64,000 bases of DNA from Geosiphon pyriformis. Its lineage: Eukaryota; Glomeromycota; Glomeromycetes; Archaeosporales; Geosiphonaceae. The DNA lies in NCBI GenBank assembly GCA_016748015.1, contig JAAOMT010000231.1, forward strand, positions 3,837 through 67,836. The letters run 5' to 3'. Numbering within the stretch: the first letter of the stretch is position 1; every line of letters starts with the position of its first letter. A model generated the notes under the pieces. The model was not told the origin of the DNA. It did no database searches and was given only the letters and a program-made list of their open reading frames with translations. This document shows positions 1-14,597 of this stretch, in pieces. Both the position numbers and the translations under genes were made by a program.

Positions 1-74
1 CTTAATCATTCCTTAAAAGGCTAAGAATTTCTTAAAATGCTAATAATAATCATTTATATCTAGAAAACAAACAA

Positions 75-1506
75 TTATAATCTAGCCAGAATTAGTTCTT
101 TGAAAGCTGGAATATACTGATCCTCCTTGATATCATTAAAAGGTTTTAACATTAACTTCAAATTTCTACCCGCAATATCATAAATTTTGGGCTCCCAGTT
201 AGAATAGTCATTTCTCAGTTTTAATAATGCGGGACCCAATTTTTCTGATTTGATAATCTTTTCGTCGGAAACAAGCCCACGCATAGCCCATGGGATATAG
301 TTCTTATTTGCTGGTTGTTCAAAGTTATATTCATTGATTTTCGCCTCAACATTTTGATAGGTTTTTGAATTATACAGATGTTTTATGGCCGATCTAGTAA
401 AAATAAAAGAAACACAACATTTATTTACGAAATCTTTTGAATAAAGTTAAAAAGGTGAAAAATTTTCAACTCACGTGTAAACTTCATCTTCTGTGGTTAT
501 ATGATTGTGTCCCTCATCCTTCAAATACCCCATCAAAGAATCGCTGAGATGAACAAGAAGCCCATAATCGGTTAATGAATGATTTCGAAGTTGAATAAGA
601 AGTTCAACTAACTCGACAGGAAACCGCTTTTCTTGATAGATGGTTGAACTAACAAAAAGACCACGCATGATTGATGGATGATCAATAGCCGAGTTGAGTG
701 CAGAATGTAACTAAAATATGACAAAAATTGTTAATCAAACGGCAAAAAAGAACATCGCCGCTTCCTTTTGACAAAAAACATTTCGAATGAAACCACCATG
801 CTAACTTACCGGCACAACTTCGTCATTTCCAGAAGCAAAATATAAAAATTTGATACCAAGTTTAAGAGCTTTTTTGTGTAGCAAGGGTTTAATGTTGGGA
901 AATCAACGTTTTCGAGTTTTGAAAATCAAACAATTCTTCACTTGCTGGATCTCGCACTAATCCTGCGATTCCTCTCAGCAAGTTATATTTTTGAGCGGGT
1001 CCATGAGAGATCCCGGCCAAAAGTAATACACAAACACGTTGGCGTGATGGATCACTCAACTTTTCATCCAGTAAACGAGAGAGTAATAATACACTTGTAG
1101 GAACACCTTGGGAATGACCAACAATGAAAACTGTCTTTGCATTCTTTATTTTCTGGCTCCAAATTGGAGTCGCCTTAATTTGATCTAAATATCGGTTGCT
1201 ACGATCGTTACAGACCCCGTGACCATTTAATGGAATATTGAATATATCACCTTGACCTGGTGCAAGACCTAATTCTTTTCTCAAATTAGCCTCAAGTTTT
1301 TCCCAAAAAGGTTGGGATTTCAAATTTTGTACTGGCTGAAGAATTTCTGGGAGCCAGCCATGAACACCGATAATGGTGATTGGTTCTGATTTATCATAAA
1401 AGCTTTCTGATGGAACAAGAACTTTAGTTCCATTGGAAGTATCTTCGTACTTTGGGAAAATCATATTTATTAAGAAAGAGAGATTTGATATGTTTTGGGA
1501 GCTCAA
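75..1506 (-). pseudogene. alpha/beta-hydrolase (GHSQG serine hydrolase), frameshifted
   Basis: Three exons on the minus strand: 1506-810, 710-475 and 393-75, with canonical introns (GTAAGT and GTGAGT donors, TTTTAG and ACTAG acceptors). About 417 residues if the frame is restored. Seen: an N-terminal strand followed by VHGWLPE, the nucleophile elbow GHSQGVPTS near residue 130, and a late GNDEVVP segment that fits the acid-loop Asp. These are hallmarks of an alpha/beta-hydrolase lipase or esterase fold. The first exon is 697 nt, one base out of phase. The frame ends at a TAA near 889-891, and the continuation (LLHKKALKLGIKF onward, to the Asp loop) lies one base further on, with no splice sites to explain it. 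This is either a real +1 frameshift or a base-calling error. Substrate unknown; I do not recognise a named orthologue. No signal peptide is obvious. Confidence 0.7.
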
Positions 1507-4500
1507 ATTTTTTATGAATTAGCGTCTAATAGAAATCTGATTGGGATGTTGAATTTTTTAATGAACTTTGGTAGTTACAAGAGCTTCCTTTATATCATTT
1601 CAAAAACGCAAAGCCACCTCCCTGTTCTGAATTTCGAAAAAAGAAATTACTTTCGCTAATATTTTTCAAAACATTGATAGCTTGCAACAGCGGCTGTAAC
1701 ATCTTTCGTTACAAAGAACTATAAACTACAGTGGTTTCCTTTTTTCAACAATCGGTTTGATTGCAATTGGTATTTTTCTGATTCATTTTCATGGGTATTT
1801 TTATTTTTCTTGTTTTCATTCAAATTGCTTTAAAGGGGCGACAATCAATTCCTGTTTTGAAATTTAATCCCCCGAGTTATCATGTGGAATCATTTTAAAA
1901 ATCTTTACACAATGAATAAAAACTTCTGTAATTGTTTTTCATGAGAAATTCAGTCTCGATTTCTTTTAAAACTCCGGTTACAAATCATAGGAATGAGGCG
2001 TGCTACATATACTGAAAAATATATTGCTTATTATCTATTTTAGATTTTAGCTTATTTTCAAACTTATTATCTATCTATCTATCTCACTTTATTGAAAATT
2101 AATTAATGAAATCATACTGAATTCAAATAAGAATTTATAACCATTTTGAATATAGCTGCCATTCACGGGTAAATATGAACGGGGAATATCACTTTTTGAG
2201 ATTAATGGTCCACTTAAAAGAGCATAATTCAATATTCAGTAATATAAACAATACGTAATGACCTTTTGAGAACAGTTCCCCGATTAAAACTTGATATTTT
2301 GTGATGTTAATAATATTTTAGTGATCGCTTTTACATGGGATATCTTGAGAACAAAGGTGTTTCAATTTTTGAATTATTTTATTCGGATAAAAGCTTTAAC
2401 TATTTAAGAATTTATTTATTGATGGATCATAGGTGCCACCTCCTACACGTGATATTATTCATACTGTTGTATGGTATTCATCTTTTCTTGTCTTTGTCGA
2501 TCTTGATTATTATTATTATTATTGTGATTTTTTATTATCATTTGATAGAGATGCGTCAGCATCTCTATCAATCGAGTTGTTAAGCAGAATATGATTCTTG
2601 TAAGATATATCTCTCATAATAATATTGTCACGCATTATTTTGCACACTCAGATTCCTGATCCCTTAACTATTACGCTGTTCCTATGATTCTGATTCTACC
2701 ATACGCACAAGGAACCAAACACCTTTTCACTACAGCAATCATAACCCTTTTGACCTCACAATCGAATAGCCCCATTAACATCTTAAGTGATTGCCAAAAT
2801 ATTTGTAAATTTTCACTAATTATCAAAACTTGAAAATGTTGAATTTAGAATTAACACTATGTAGATATTTTTACAACTTAATAATAAGAGTCAAATAATA
2901 AAATTCAAATTCAACAACATTCAAAATATTGATTCAAATTTCAACTTATATATATATCAAAAGCAAGTTCCCAGAATATCTCAACCATAAAAAGTGCAGA
3001 TGAAAACATAAAATATTACCTGAAATATGAACTTTTTAAAAGTCATTTTACAATTTGATATATTAAATAGTTTTATTTTAGTATTTTATTGGCTAGCTAT
3101 TAAGAAAATTGAGATTTTTTTTCGGGAATGGTTTAAATTACCAATAATTAATTTTTCATACGAAATATTATCTATTTAATTAATAAATTAGTTTTATTGT
3201 TTTTTAATATTCAAATAATTATTTTCAATGCATTATTTCATTAAATTAAAATCGAGAAATTGGATTGATCAATTAGAAAATATTTTAAATAAATATATAT
3301 ATTTCTTTTTAAAAAACCACATTTTCTTGTTTTAAAATATTGAAATATTAAAAATTTTTAATATTCAAAAAAATAATGTTACATTTGATTATTAGGATAA
3401 AATTCTCAATTAGTAAGATTTGTCACTCTTACCAAAAAAAATATAAATTATTAATTTAAATAAATTTTTTCATTTTTCAACTGACTGATTTCTTGTTTTA
3501 TAAACCAGTTTAAGTCAAAAGGTTTTTTGGTAATTTTATTTTTTAAATTATGATTATTTAATATTTAAAAATAAAATAATAAATTGGCCAAAATAAAAAA
3601 TTATTATTTATTTAAAATATCAAAAAGACAAAAAAATAAAACAACTAATCTGATTAAAGTTCTTAATACAATTATTTGTTTAAGTTGTTTTAATTTAGTT
3701 AATGAAAGATGCATTGTTTTATATTTTAAAAAATTATAATTGCTTATATTAATTTCAATTATTACAATAATTACAGAATTTTTCAAATCATTTTAAATTA
3801 TAACTTTTAAATATAATATTATCTTTATTTTGTGTTTTTTTTTATATGTATTAATAAATATAAATTGTCTTGAACAATTTTTGAATATTTGATATTAGTT
3901 AAATGTTGCATAATTTTTTTTAATTTAGGCTTTGTTTTTAAATATAAAAATTTAACTATTGAATAATTTTTTTTGAAAAAGCTTCAATTTTTATTTTAAA
4001 TATTTAAAATTACACATAACTTAATCATATGCAAGTTTTTAAAATATTAAAGCTAAAGTAAATAAATAATAAATGAATAAAAAAGTTTTAAAAAGTCATT
4101 TTTCAGTTATTTGCTGGCAGCAAAATACAAAACCACAAACAATCTTCGACGAAACTTAGAATCTGGAAATTTGATATTCAAAAATTTCACTAACATCCAT
4201 TTATAATTACAAGTTCAATTCTTTTTCTAGTTCAAGCTTATTGGATACTTTGAGTTGCTTGTTTTTGTCTAATAGAATTTTAGGATAAGTTGGCTTTCGA
4301 TTGGATTAATCATTTGTTAATAAATTATTTTAATGTGTCGAAGATTGCCAGAAAATTATTCATGAGCTTTTAAAACTACAATTTATTTAAAAATTATTGA
4401 GTTCTAAGGTTGTTCAATAGAAAAGTAAAAGGTTAAAATTTGACCTTTACATTATCTGCAAAATAAACACCTGTTAATTGTTTTTATTTACTGAACAAAT

Positions 4501-5084
4501 TTTCAAAAATAAAGAAAATTTTTATTTTATTTTATTATTACTTACCATATTTTAATGAATTTTTAATTTAAAATTTCAAAAAAAACTGAATTTCTAAATT
4601 TACATTAAACTTATACTATTAAAATGCCAATGATTTTTTTTACTAATTTTACTAAGTGAGTTAAGTTTAATTTAGATTCAAAGTTTGTATTAAATATAAC
4701 TTTTTTTAAAGTACCAGTTTTGATAATAGCAGTATTAAGAATTTTTTAAAACTTAAAAATAAGAATAATAATTAGATTTAAGTAATAAAAAAATAAAACA
4801 TCTTTACTTATGTACTTAAACAATAATATTATTAATTTTATAAGTTGTATAGTTAAAAAAATTTAATTAATTTAATATTAAAGTGTTTTGTAAGACAATT
4901 TTTTTTTTGGCTTAGAAGAAAAAAATTCAAATACTATTTTTTATTAAAACTTATTAATAAACAAAAACAGTATTAACAAATTTATATTTTTAAAATAAAC
5001 AATAACATATTATTATAAGTTAACAGATTTTTAACTTAATAAGAATAACTTTACTAAATATATTAAAAGTATATTTAGTATTAT

Positions 5085-5124
5085 TATTAGAAATTTATTA
5101 GAAATTTATTAGAAATTTATTAGG
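5085..5124. repeat. 11-bp tandem repeat (about 3.6 copies)
   Basis: Unit TATTAGAAATT repeated head to tail. A short tandem array in AT-rich intergenic DNA, with no sign of function. Confidence 0.8.
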
Positions 5125-7849
5125 AAAAAGATTAAAAATACAATAACAATAAAAATAAAAACAAAGCTAAAAGCCATGACAATTTTGTAATTTTAAGTAT
5201 AATAAAAATAGATTTAGCAAATACAATTTCGGTGATAATATTTCAAGGCTTCTTAAAATGCAAGCTTTATATAATAGGTATTTTAATGCTACTAAAACTA
5301 TACAATAATTAGAATACAGATCTAATATAAGCTTAATTTAATTTTGTGAAAAATATTAAGTATTAAAGTAAAAACTGTTCATTCAAAAAAATTTAATTAG
5401 TAATTGTTTTTAAGTATTATTAAAACTGACAGCATTTCTAAAAAAATTACTTTAGTGTTTATTTTATGATTAAAAATTAATGCATGAATTAAAAATATTT
5501 TTGGATCGAAGGAGTAATTCTGTAAGATACATATGGCTTTTAACAAGTAAAGATTAAGTTTTGCAAGATAGAAATTTTTATAATTATAAGGAAGACTTTT
5601 CTAACCGTTATATATGATATATTTTTATTTTATTTTTTCCTTATTTGTACATAAATATTCGAAAAGCTAACATTGCAAACATAGTATGTATCTCTTTAAT
5701 AAAAGGAATTTCACAAAATTCTAAACACTTGTGCATTAAAGTGTGAAAGAGTTTACCGAACATGAAGATATTTTATTTTACTTGTTAGTATCATAAATTA
5801 CAAATATTACATATAAATTAACTATAAATGATTCTAGTGATGGCACGTTTTTATACTTTAAAAGCTACTATAATATATACAATTATTTGACATCTTGGAT
5901 TGATTCAACCTGAAAACTCAGAAATAACAGCAAGGTAAAATAATATTTGGAATCCATGTAGAAGTACTTTCATTTCATAATTATTCTCATGATTCTATCC
6001 TTATAATAGCTATTCTCTATATTAAAAAACTCAAATCACCTCCCTTTATCGTCCGAAGAAAAAATACAGCTATAACAATATATCTTATGATGAATGGCTC
6101 TCTGATTATCCTAAATATGAATGATGTAAATTTCTAAAATTTATTTCCTTCTCGATTCCACATATAAGCTGTTATAATATTAAGTTATTGCAAACCATTT
6201 GCTTTTTAAAAATATTCCGAATTCATGCGTATGCTATTTTCTTATGTCTATTTTAATTATCCTTTCGAGCCTCATATTGGCTGACCAACAATACAAATAT
6301 CTCTTTGTGTCTTCTTTAGCTGCAAAAAGATGTTCAGTTTCCGCCGCAAGAAAAGCAAAGTATGTTACAAGAGTTAAATAGCCTTAACATTAAAAAGAAT
6401 TATAACATAGAGATACATTATTAATCCTTGATAAAGCTCAAAACTAAAGAGATTGATAAAACATAACCTTCTTTTGAAACTGGATGAATACTATTCTATC
6501 TATATTTATTTTATATTGATTCTGACTCCAGTTTGAACTAATTCTTTCTCTAGAAATAAAAGTCACGAAATAAAAAATAAAAATAATAAAAAATAGAGAA
6601 GCTCAACTGTATTGAATATAATTATTCTTAACTGAAATCATTAAATGTGTCCATCCACCATGTTTCATAAAATTCATATCTATATTCGAACGCAGAGATG
6701 AAAGCTTGTCAATTGCTTATCTTTCAGAATATAAGATGCGCTCATTTACTTAATCCAATACTAAAAACTTTCAAAATAAGTTTTTGCATATTATGAACAT
6801 TAAATCCTATAACGTCTTTAAATTCTTTGAAAATAATTTCAAGACATTAATTACATGATAATGTGTTGCAAAATAAGCCAGCATATCACTATTTTGGGCT
6901 TTTTTGTCAATTATTTCTTTGACTGTTTTATTTGAAGGGATATATGTTAAAATATGATAGATATTTATGACAAGTATACTAATGAGGCTTTGCAAGGTAC
7001 TCTTGTATGTGAAGTTTTGATTTTCATTCATTCTATAATGGAAGAATTTTCAGATAATAACGCATAACGTAGTATGAGTAAGAGAGAGAGATTGAGCTAG
7101 TATAAACCCAAAAGGCCACCTAGAATTTAATGCTTATGCAAATTTAAGACTGTAGAGTATAGTTGATAAATCATAAATTGCAATTCACGAGATTAAGTAT
7201 AAGTAATTGAAATCAACAATAATATCTGCTAATTTAATTATCAGAAAAATAAACAATGATGATCAGCTTATAAATCAATTATTTGATAAAAATCACAAAT
7301 TCCAACACTTTGAATTAAAATATTGATTAATCAATTATAAAGAGAGTTTCTTTAGCATTAAGGTTTGACTTTCATAATATGATATTATTTACCGCTTCAG
7401 AAATTAGTGTTAATATTTATATTTCAAAAATTCGGATTATCAATTCTTTTAAACGGGTAATTAGAAATGAGCTTTAAAGTATGTTTTCAGAATTAAAAAA
7501 TTTAATTTTGGCTGTTTTGAAAGTAAGTAACGGAAACAAATACAATTTTTTTTTTAAACTATGTTTTAAATATTCTTACCTTTAATACTTGCTGCGAATT
7601 AAGTATTGGATAAAATTTAATTAGATAAAACTTCTGTCTAAGAAATTTATTTTAAGCAAGCAAAAAATATAAAATGCTTAAGTCAAATTATTTTAATAGC
7701 AATATTTTTATTATCTTTTAAGAAATTTTATAAAAATCAAGTTTAAATGTAAAGAGTATGATATTTTAAAAATATGTAAAAGATTTTATTAAATTTGAAA
7801 TTTTTCTTATTCCATAAAATTATATCATACACTTACTTTTAATCTTATA

Positions 7850-7893
7850 ATCATAATAATAATCATAATAATCATAATAATAATAATAATAAT
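7850..7893. repeat. AAT/ATC trinucleotide microsatellite
   Basis: Runs of ATA interspersed with ATC triplets, about 44 bp, in AT-rich intergenic DNA. Confidence 0.85.
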
Positions 7894-10800
7894 ACTTCTT
7901 TTTAATGAATAAACATTAGTAAACCTAAATGTGTATAATAAAATTTTATTAAATCAACAGTTTCGAACAAAATATTAATTAATATAATGTTATAGTAGAA
8001 AAAATAAAATAAAAATTCTATGATTTGATGAGTCTCATGTTGCTTTTATTTAAGATAGAAAATTGGGAATTTGAAATAGAGTGAAAAAAAGCTTACAATA
8101 TCGAATATAGTGTAGTAAAGTTTGATTATTATTGGTTTTTTTGTCATAATCGAAGAAATTATAAATTCAGAAGCCTACATTAATGATTTATTAAATTAAT
8201 TTACACTTTATATTAACAAAATGATGCTAATTATCAAACTTCTAATTATACTACTTGATGATTTTAGATTGGATAGCTCTTAGGAATCTAAACAGAAAAC
8301 GTTTCATAATAAATAATTCGAAAAATTTAATAGATTTTAATATCAAAAAACAGATAATATTAATTAGTATATAATACAAAAAGAATGGTTCCAAAATATT
8401 TTAGGCCTTTTTCACTAGATTTTTTACAAAATGTCTTTTGTTTAGTCCATTTGTAAGCAACAAAGTTTATATCCAAAGAATAAAGTTCTGTATTAGCTGC
8501 TTTGCCTATACATTAAACACAAGTGTAGCATTATCTACTGCTGCTTGTATAAGAAAATTGATTAGCGTGTCTTCATATGAAAATTATAAGATATCCCATA
8601 TCTGATTCTGTGCAAATATAAAGTAAAATTAAAAAATGAGAGCAGTCTTAAACTTTAAAACTTTGTTTTTACTTTTTGGTTCCCCAATATAAAAAACTTG
8701 TTTTTGCATTGTACAAGGAAAAAGACCTTAAAAAATAATTTTTGATGGTGACACAAATTAGTCAATTCTAGAAAAAGTATTGGTGTATAGTATCAAATTT
8801 ATTACAAGCGTTAATATTCTGTCTCATTACCTTATTTGAAAAGTGTTTTAATATGTGGTACCTTATTATATTTTCCCTTTTTAAAAATCTTCATTTCTAA
8901 AGATTTTATGCTGTTTGAAATATATTATATGAAAATAAAAATTTTTAATTACTGCTACCAGGTACCGTCAATTTAGATTGGAAACTTTGAATCCTGATAC
9001 GTATAAATTAGAAAATTTTGGATTAAATAAAGTGGATTATTAGAAAACTAAAAATCTTATATAAAAGTTTCTATAATTTTATTCGCTTTTAGCATTAAAA
9101 TCTTTTTTAAAAATATTTTATCAAATAATTTGAATATATGAATTCAAAAAAGATGTTTGATTCAAAATCGTTAGACTTCAATATCAACCATCACCTTGAA
9201 AAAGGTTGTTTATAACCTTTATGTCTTTAAATATTTTAAACATTTCAAGTCATGACTTGATAGATGCAATTTAAGTGTATTTTTCATTTTATTTCTAATT
9301 CACTTACATAGATTTTGTACATTATACTATCTGTGAATCCAATATTTTTACGAAAAACTTTAATTTTTATGATATTTTATTAATTGAAAAATGAAATTCA
9401 TTATATCAAAAAATATTTCTACTTTGTGGCAAGTGATACAAAACCAACCATTAAAACCAATATTTGAAAATGAATGATTCGTTAAAAATTTATTAACCTT
9501 CAGTCATACAGCTCTATCATAGAAGTTATTTTTAATAGTCATTAAAAATATTTTTACATAATTTATATTCTGAATAAAATAAATACATGTACATGTGTTT
9601 GCATTTTATAATCTATAATTATTTAAAATATCTTTTAACTACACAATGACATATCATCAGATTGATTATTATTTTTTTGTGCGATAAAACGTACATGTAT
9701 TTTTAATGGGTAAGTGATATAATTTTGTGATTCTTTGATTTTCAAACCAACCACAATAATAAAAGAGGGTGATCTTTCGTAATTTTATACATGACTTTTT
9801 TAATATATACTGTACATATATATATAAATTTTTTAAACCACTTGACTATCAACAAGTATTTTTATAATCGCAAATTGTGGTTATAGAAACTCCAATGAAA
9901 AATTTTTTATATCAAATAACTTTAAAATTCTAAAAAAAGATAAGATAAACACATTTATTAAAACATTTTTTTGAATGGAAAATTAATCCGAACTGCTAAG
10001 AGTGTAAGTGCAAGTTTAAAATCTTGACTGGGAAATTTTCAATCTGAAAATTAGTAAAAGAACAATATATATCTCCAATTTATGAATTCCTATTGAAAAT
10101 TAGGAAAAGAAAGAAAAGAGAGAAGCGAACAAACGTATGTTAATCAAATCCATAATTTTGAAAAATTCAAATCAAAAAATATTCGGCAAGCACTAAAAGT
10201 ACTTGCCAAAAATCTTCGGGGATTATGAAAAATCTTGGCGAAATATTTTCATTTTACAAAGCAAGGGCTCTATTTTTTTTGATTTTTTGACATTATAGAC
10301 TATAAGAAATTTCCTTAAAGAAAAGTTGCAGCAAACAGCAAAATTATACTAGAAACAAACTACCAGTAACTTTGCGTATAATTAATGACCCAAAAAACGT
10401 TTTTGAAGGCATATGACATATATCAATAAAAGAAGAGATTAATTTCTTTATAAAGTTTTTCGAATACTTTGTTTAAAGAGCGTTTCTCGATTGGCAAATT
10501 ACAAGAAAATAATGCAGAAAATCTTTGCTTTATTGTTATCCGAGTTTTTTAGCTTTAAAACTGATAAAGTGTTTGTAATCATACACAATTATCCAAAGAA
10601 TATTCTAATCTTTTTCGTTTAGGCACTCACTTTTTTTGAGTTTGTTACATCTGGTTCAAAACCAGCTGCCAAATGCAAAAGCGGTATGGATTATTTTTTA
10701 ATTCATTATTATTATTATTATTATTAAAAAAACAATATTTACAACCTGCAGCAACTGACAAATTTATGGTCAAAACGATGTTATGCATCATACAATTCTT

Positions 10801-11914
10801 GAAGTTTCCAGAAAGAACTCGTTACAAAAATAATTTTTTTATCAAGTTAAAAAACTCAACTATATTTATACCCATTCCAATAATACCCAATAATAATTAA
10901 TTTTTCCGAAAAATTTATGATTAGCTAATGTGTACAACAAACACGTCAATCTGTAGGGTCAATTAGCTTGCGTGATTCCAAATTCTGAATCGCTAAATAT
11001 TAAAAATCCTTTCATAGTTCACGTATGACCCTATGTAATCTCTTGGAATTTCAAAAACGAGATGTCTCACAATAATATTAAAGATATAATGGCGCCAAAA
11101 GTTGGTACATGTAATTGAAAAATGTTCATATTGTGCACTTTTATCCATTGTTGTACTAATTCTACTTTCATGATTTGCCAAAAATCAAAATGAAAATCTT
11201 ACCATAAACGTCGATTGCTTTTTTTACTCCCTTTCTGTTATTTGATGTTGAATGATGTCAAAATTTTAATTAAGTTGACGATCTCGGATAGGTTCCCCCG
11301 ACAAAAGAATAAGCTCGGTTTGGACTCTGGGCTTCCATAAATAGATAAAGAATCCAAGAAAGATGAGATCATAAATTCTGCACTATTTTGGTGGGATCAA
11401 GTGTACAAAACAACCCTTTGAGAAACATGCAATAACTTTAAATTTCGCATTGTGACTCCAAAAGAAATTAAAGGTTACTTGAAGGAAAGAAGGCCACAAA
11501 GTGAGTTGGTCAATTTACCCAAGAATAGGAATCAAAGAGTACAAATCAGGTCGTGTTGCATTCCATGTTTGTTAATAGATCTATGACTGACCTTTTTAGA
11601 GGCCGAATAACTTGTGGGAGTCTTTATACAATCATGCTTCAAAAGGTGTTGTTACGCGAGAAAATGTCGCCGTGTACCAAGAAAACTTGATCGATTTTGG
11701 ACAAAGTACATATTAGGTTAGTGATAATTTTATCTCATACATAAGAAATCCATAAAACCATTTTGAAAGTTTTACGATTCTGCGTCTGTTAATGGATATT
11801 TGTCCATCCCGTTCGTTTCTTGGTCTTTTTTTTATAGAAACATAGTTGAAAGTTTAATGACCCTGCCAAGACTTCTTTAAATTTATGAGAAAACGGATTA
11901 TTTACGAGATAAAA

Positions 11915-13911
11915 ATGACAAATTTCACGAAAAACCCACGAATCTTTAATTGTACGACAAAAAAGAGAAGCTTTCTTCTTCTATGTTTCATTTTATACTT
12001 CTTTTTGATCTTTATGAAGGTTGCTATTGCTGACACACCAATTCCACGACGGTGAGTCTCCAAGTCTTTATTTTCTTGACCTACCAATTCAAAATTAAAA
12101 TCATTTCTGATATTTATATAGAAATCATGCATCAATACTAATAAATAACAAGTAAGTTTGCTATTTTTAACCACTCAAGAAATCTTAGCTTTATCATGAC
12201 ATCTTTCACAATTTTTGTATACATTTCTCGTTACCACCCTCTGGGCGTTTTCTCTTGTTTCGTAGAATATACGTGTACGGTGGTCGACTAACAAAGACAC
12301 CATACGTAGATGATAAATCGGTGGATACAAACGAACTTTGGACCCTGGATATTTCTAAGCCTTTTACTACCGCTTCACCATCCTGGGTACAAGAGCCCTC
12401 GGAAAACGCCCCAATAGCATCTTACGAAACAGCCTCATTAGGTGGTGTCAACAATGATTTACTAGTAATTTATAATGGTGAAACCTCATTAAACCCGCCT
12501 CCCCCAGACGCTTTATCCTTTTTCAACACAACGTCCAATGTATGGAACACCCCAAAATTAAATGCTACCACTACAGCATCAACCACGCGAAGACTTGATC
12601 ATACAGCTGTCACAAATTTTAATGATTCTTCTATTTGGATTCTGGGTGGCTTAAAGTTCAACCCGAATAATTCATCTGATAAAATATATACCGATGATTT
12701 TTTTTCTATCACATTATCCGACGTGAATGGTACAGATTCTTGGCAAGCAGTTGATAGGCAAAAGGCTCCGGATACTAGGGCAAGACATACGGCTACATTG
12801 TTGAAGAATGGGAAAATATATGTTATTGGAGGGATTAGTTCGAACGGTTTTGCTAGCATGTCTCAAATTAATGTTTATGATCTGAATTTGAATACTTGGT
12901 CGGTTCAGGTAACAAATCTGAAAGCTAAATATTTGTTTAAATATTTCTTTTATTGAATCCACAAATTCTTTTTATTTGCAGTCATCACGAGGAAGTGTCC
13001 CAGGGCAACGTCAATATCATAGAGCAGTAGCAAGTATGTCAATAATATTCCTTCATTTTTATACAAGATAAACTTTTAACTCTTGAAACATTTCTGTTAT
13101 GAAAGTTTCAGATACTAATATACTCATTTGGGGAGGAACAACTGATTATAAATACTATTTTAATGATTTATACATTCTGGACACAAGTGCTTCACCGTAC
13201 AATTGGATACTTCAACCAACTCTTGGGAAGTTACCTGCCGGAAGAGCAGCACATTCAATGGTTATGGCTGGAACAAATCTTGTCATCAATTTTGGTAAGT
13301 GAAAAAAAAGGGGGTTGAAAAATATAATCATTAAATATATCGCAATTTTGAATTCAATTTGATGATTTTAGGACTATACGTAAGTTTTTGTTTCCTCATA
13401 TTCTGTGAATTCATGTCAAAATTTGAATGCTTATTTGAATTCGATTTTTGTAAACTCACAGGAAAATGCAACAGCTGATGGAGTGCCAAATACTTTGATA
13501 CTTGATACAACATCGTTCACATGGACATCAGAATATACACCAATCAGATTAGAGCTGACTTCAACATCTTCTATTGCTCCCTCAAACAATACATCATACG
13601 ACAACCCAGGTGTTTCAAATGGACCCCTTCCATCCACGAACCCAAAAAAAAATACAACTGATTCAAACGCATATCAATCCTCATCAGCAAAGAATATTGG
13701 TGTCATTGTCGGTTCCACGGCGGGTAGCAGTATATTGTTATTTTCTAGTATTGCAATATTTCTGTTGTATCGACAACGCAAAAAAAGATTTGGTCGTAGT
13801 GATCATGAGGTCGAAGGTCGGGTACGAGAATCGTCATTCATATCTGTTAGAGATAAAAAGCGTCCGTCCATTTATTTGGAATCTGATACGAATAATCAAG
13901 TTGTCATTTAA
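11915..13911 (+). CDS. kelch-repeat single-pass membrane protein
   Basis: Seven exons: 11915-12051, 12122-12151, 12266-12908, 12982-13033, 13112-13294, 13372-13379 and 13462-13911, joining in phase to about 500 residues. Exon 1 encodes a basic start and a hydrophobic signal segment (LLLCFILYFFLIF) ending near ADTPIPR. Residues about 50-390 hold roughly six kelch blades with the usual GG turns (IYVYGGR, IWILGG, IYVIGG, ILIWGG, LVINFGLY) and downstream W residues. A transmembrane helix near residues 425-450 (IGVIVGSTAGSSILLFSSI) is followed by the basic stop-transfer RQRKKR and a short Ser/Arg-rich cytoplasmic tail. This predicts a type I surface or secretory-pathway protein with a beta-propeller ectodomain. 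The ligand is unknown. The 8-nt exon supplies only the LY of NFGLY. I chose the start at 11915 because it gives the signal peptide and keeps phase; the ATG at 12255 lies in the intron. Confidence 0.85.
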
Positions 13912-14572
13912 TAATCTCGACTATAAACATTTTCCAAATATAATTAGAAAATCCTTTTTATTGAGTTGGGAAATTAATTGCGGCTAAATTATTTTAACAG
14001 CTAATAAATAAATAGCAAACATGTTAACATTCACTGATACTTTTTTGTAAATGGTTTGAAATTTATCCAATTCAGTCAATATATTTTATATTGATTCATG
14101 TGTCACGCTTTATGAAAATAAATCACATATTTTTAGATCAATGACAATTGTGGATAATTGAGAAAAAAACACTTGAATTTTAGATAGTTCAAGCGATAAA
14201 GTTTATTTGAAACGGAAAAATCTCGAAATGATTGTGTTTAAAATTTTCACATTCGTTCAAAACAAAAAAAATCTATATTTTAATTTAATTTATATTAAAG
14301 AGTATATGTTTAAGTACCAATCAAAAATTTTCATATACAGTTTATGGTATTTAATTTTCAAAACCTTGACTTGTGTGACCTACCTGCATATATTTTTATT
14401 CCCTGTTAAGCATCTCAAAACACAAAAGGTAAAATTCAGAAAAGTAGACTTTTTTAAGGTTATGCATAGAATCCCTGACATTTCAAAATCTTTTAAATTT
14501 ATTATTATTATTATTATCAATATAGATTTTTTTAACATTGGAAACATTTTTTCCAAGTTTGAATCAGATTTA

Positions 14573-14597
14573 TCTTCTTCTTCTTCTTCTTCTTCTT
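14573..14597. repeat. TTC microsatellite
   Basis: About eight TTC units in AT-rich intergenic sequence. Confidence 0.85.

Larger units (their letters stand above)
1507..11914. other. long AT-rich intergenic region, no gene seen
   Basis: Very AT-rich DNA with long A and T runs. The open frames here are short (60-90 codons), rich in Ile, Leu, Lys and Asn, lack flanking splice structure and do not resemble any family I know. Simple repeats occur: TATC near 2064-2084, ATT near 2505-2523, an 11-bp tandem at 5085-5124, ATA/ATC triplets at 7850-7893 and ATT at 10703-10727. The stretch 11280-11700 is less AT-biased and might hold eroded coding sequence, but I could not build a gene there. Confidence 0.6.

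Noticed and set aside
2335-2583. 82-codon frame with hydrophobic stretches
   Set aside because: The hydrophobicity comes from an ATT microsatellite and AT-rich codons. No flanking gene structure.
12255-12260. ATG at 12255 as start of the kelch gene
   Set aside because: It lies in an intron just before the acceptor. The 11915 start adds a signal peptide and the conserved INNK-IYVYGG junction in phase.
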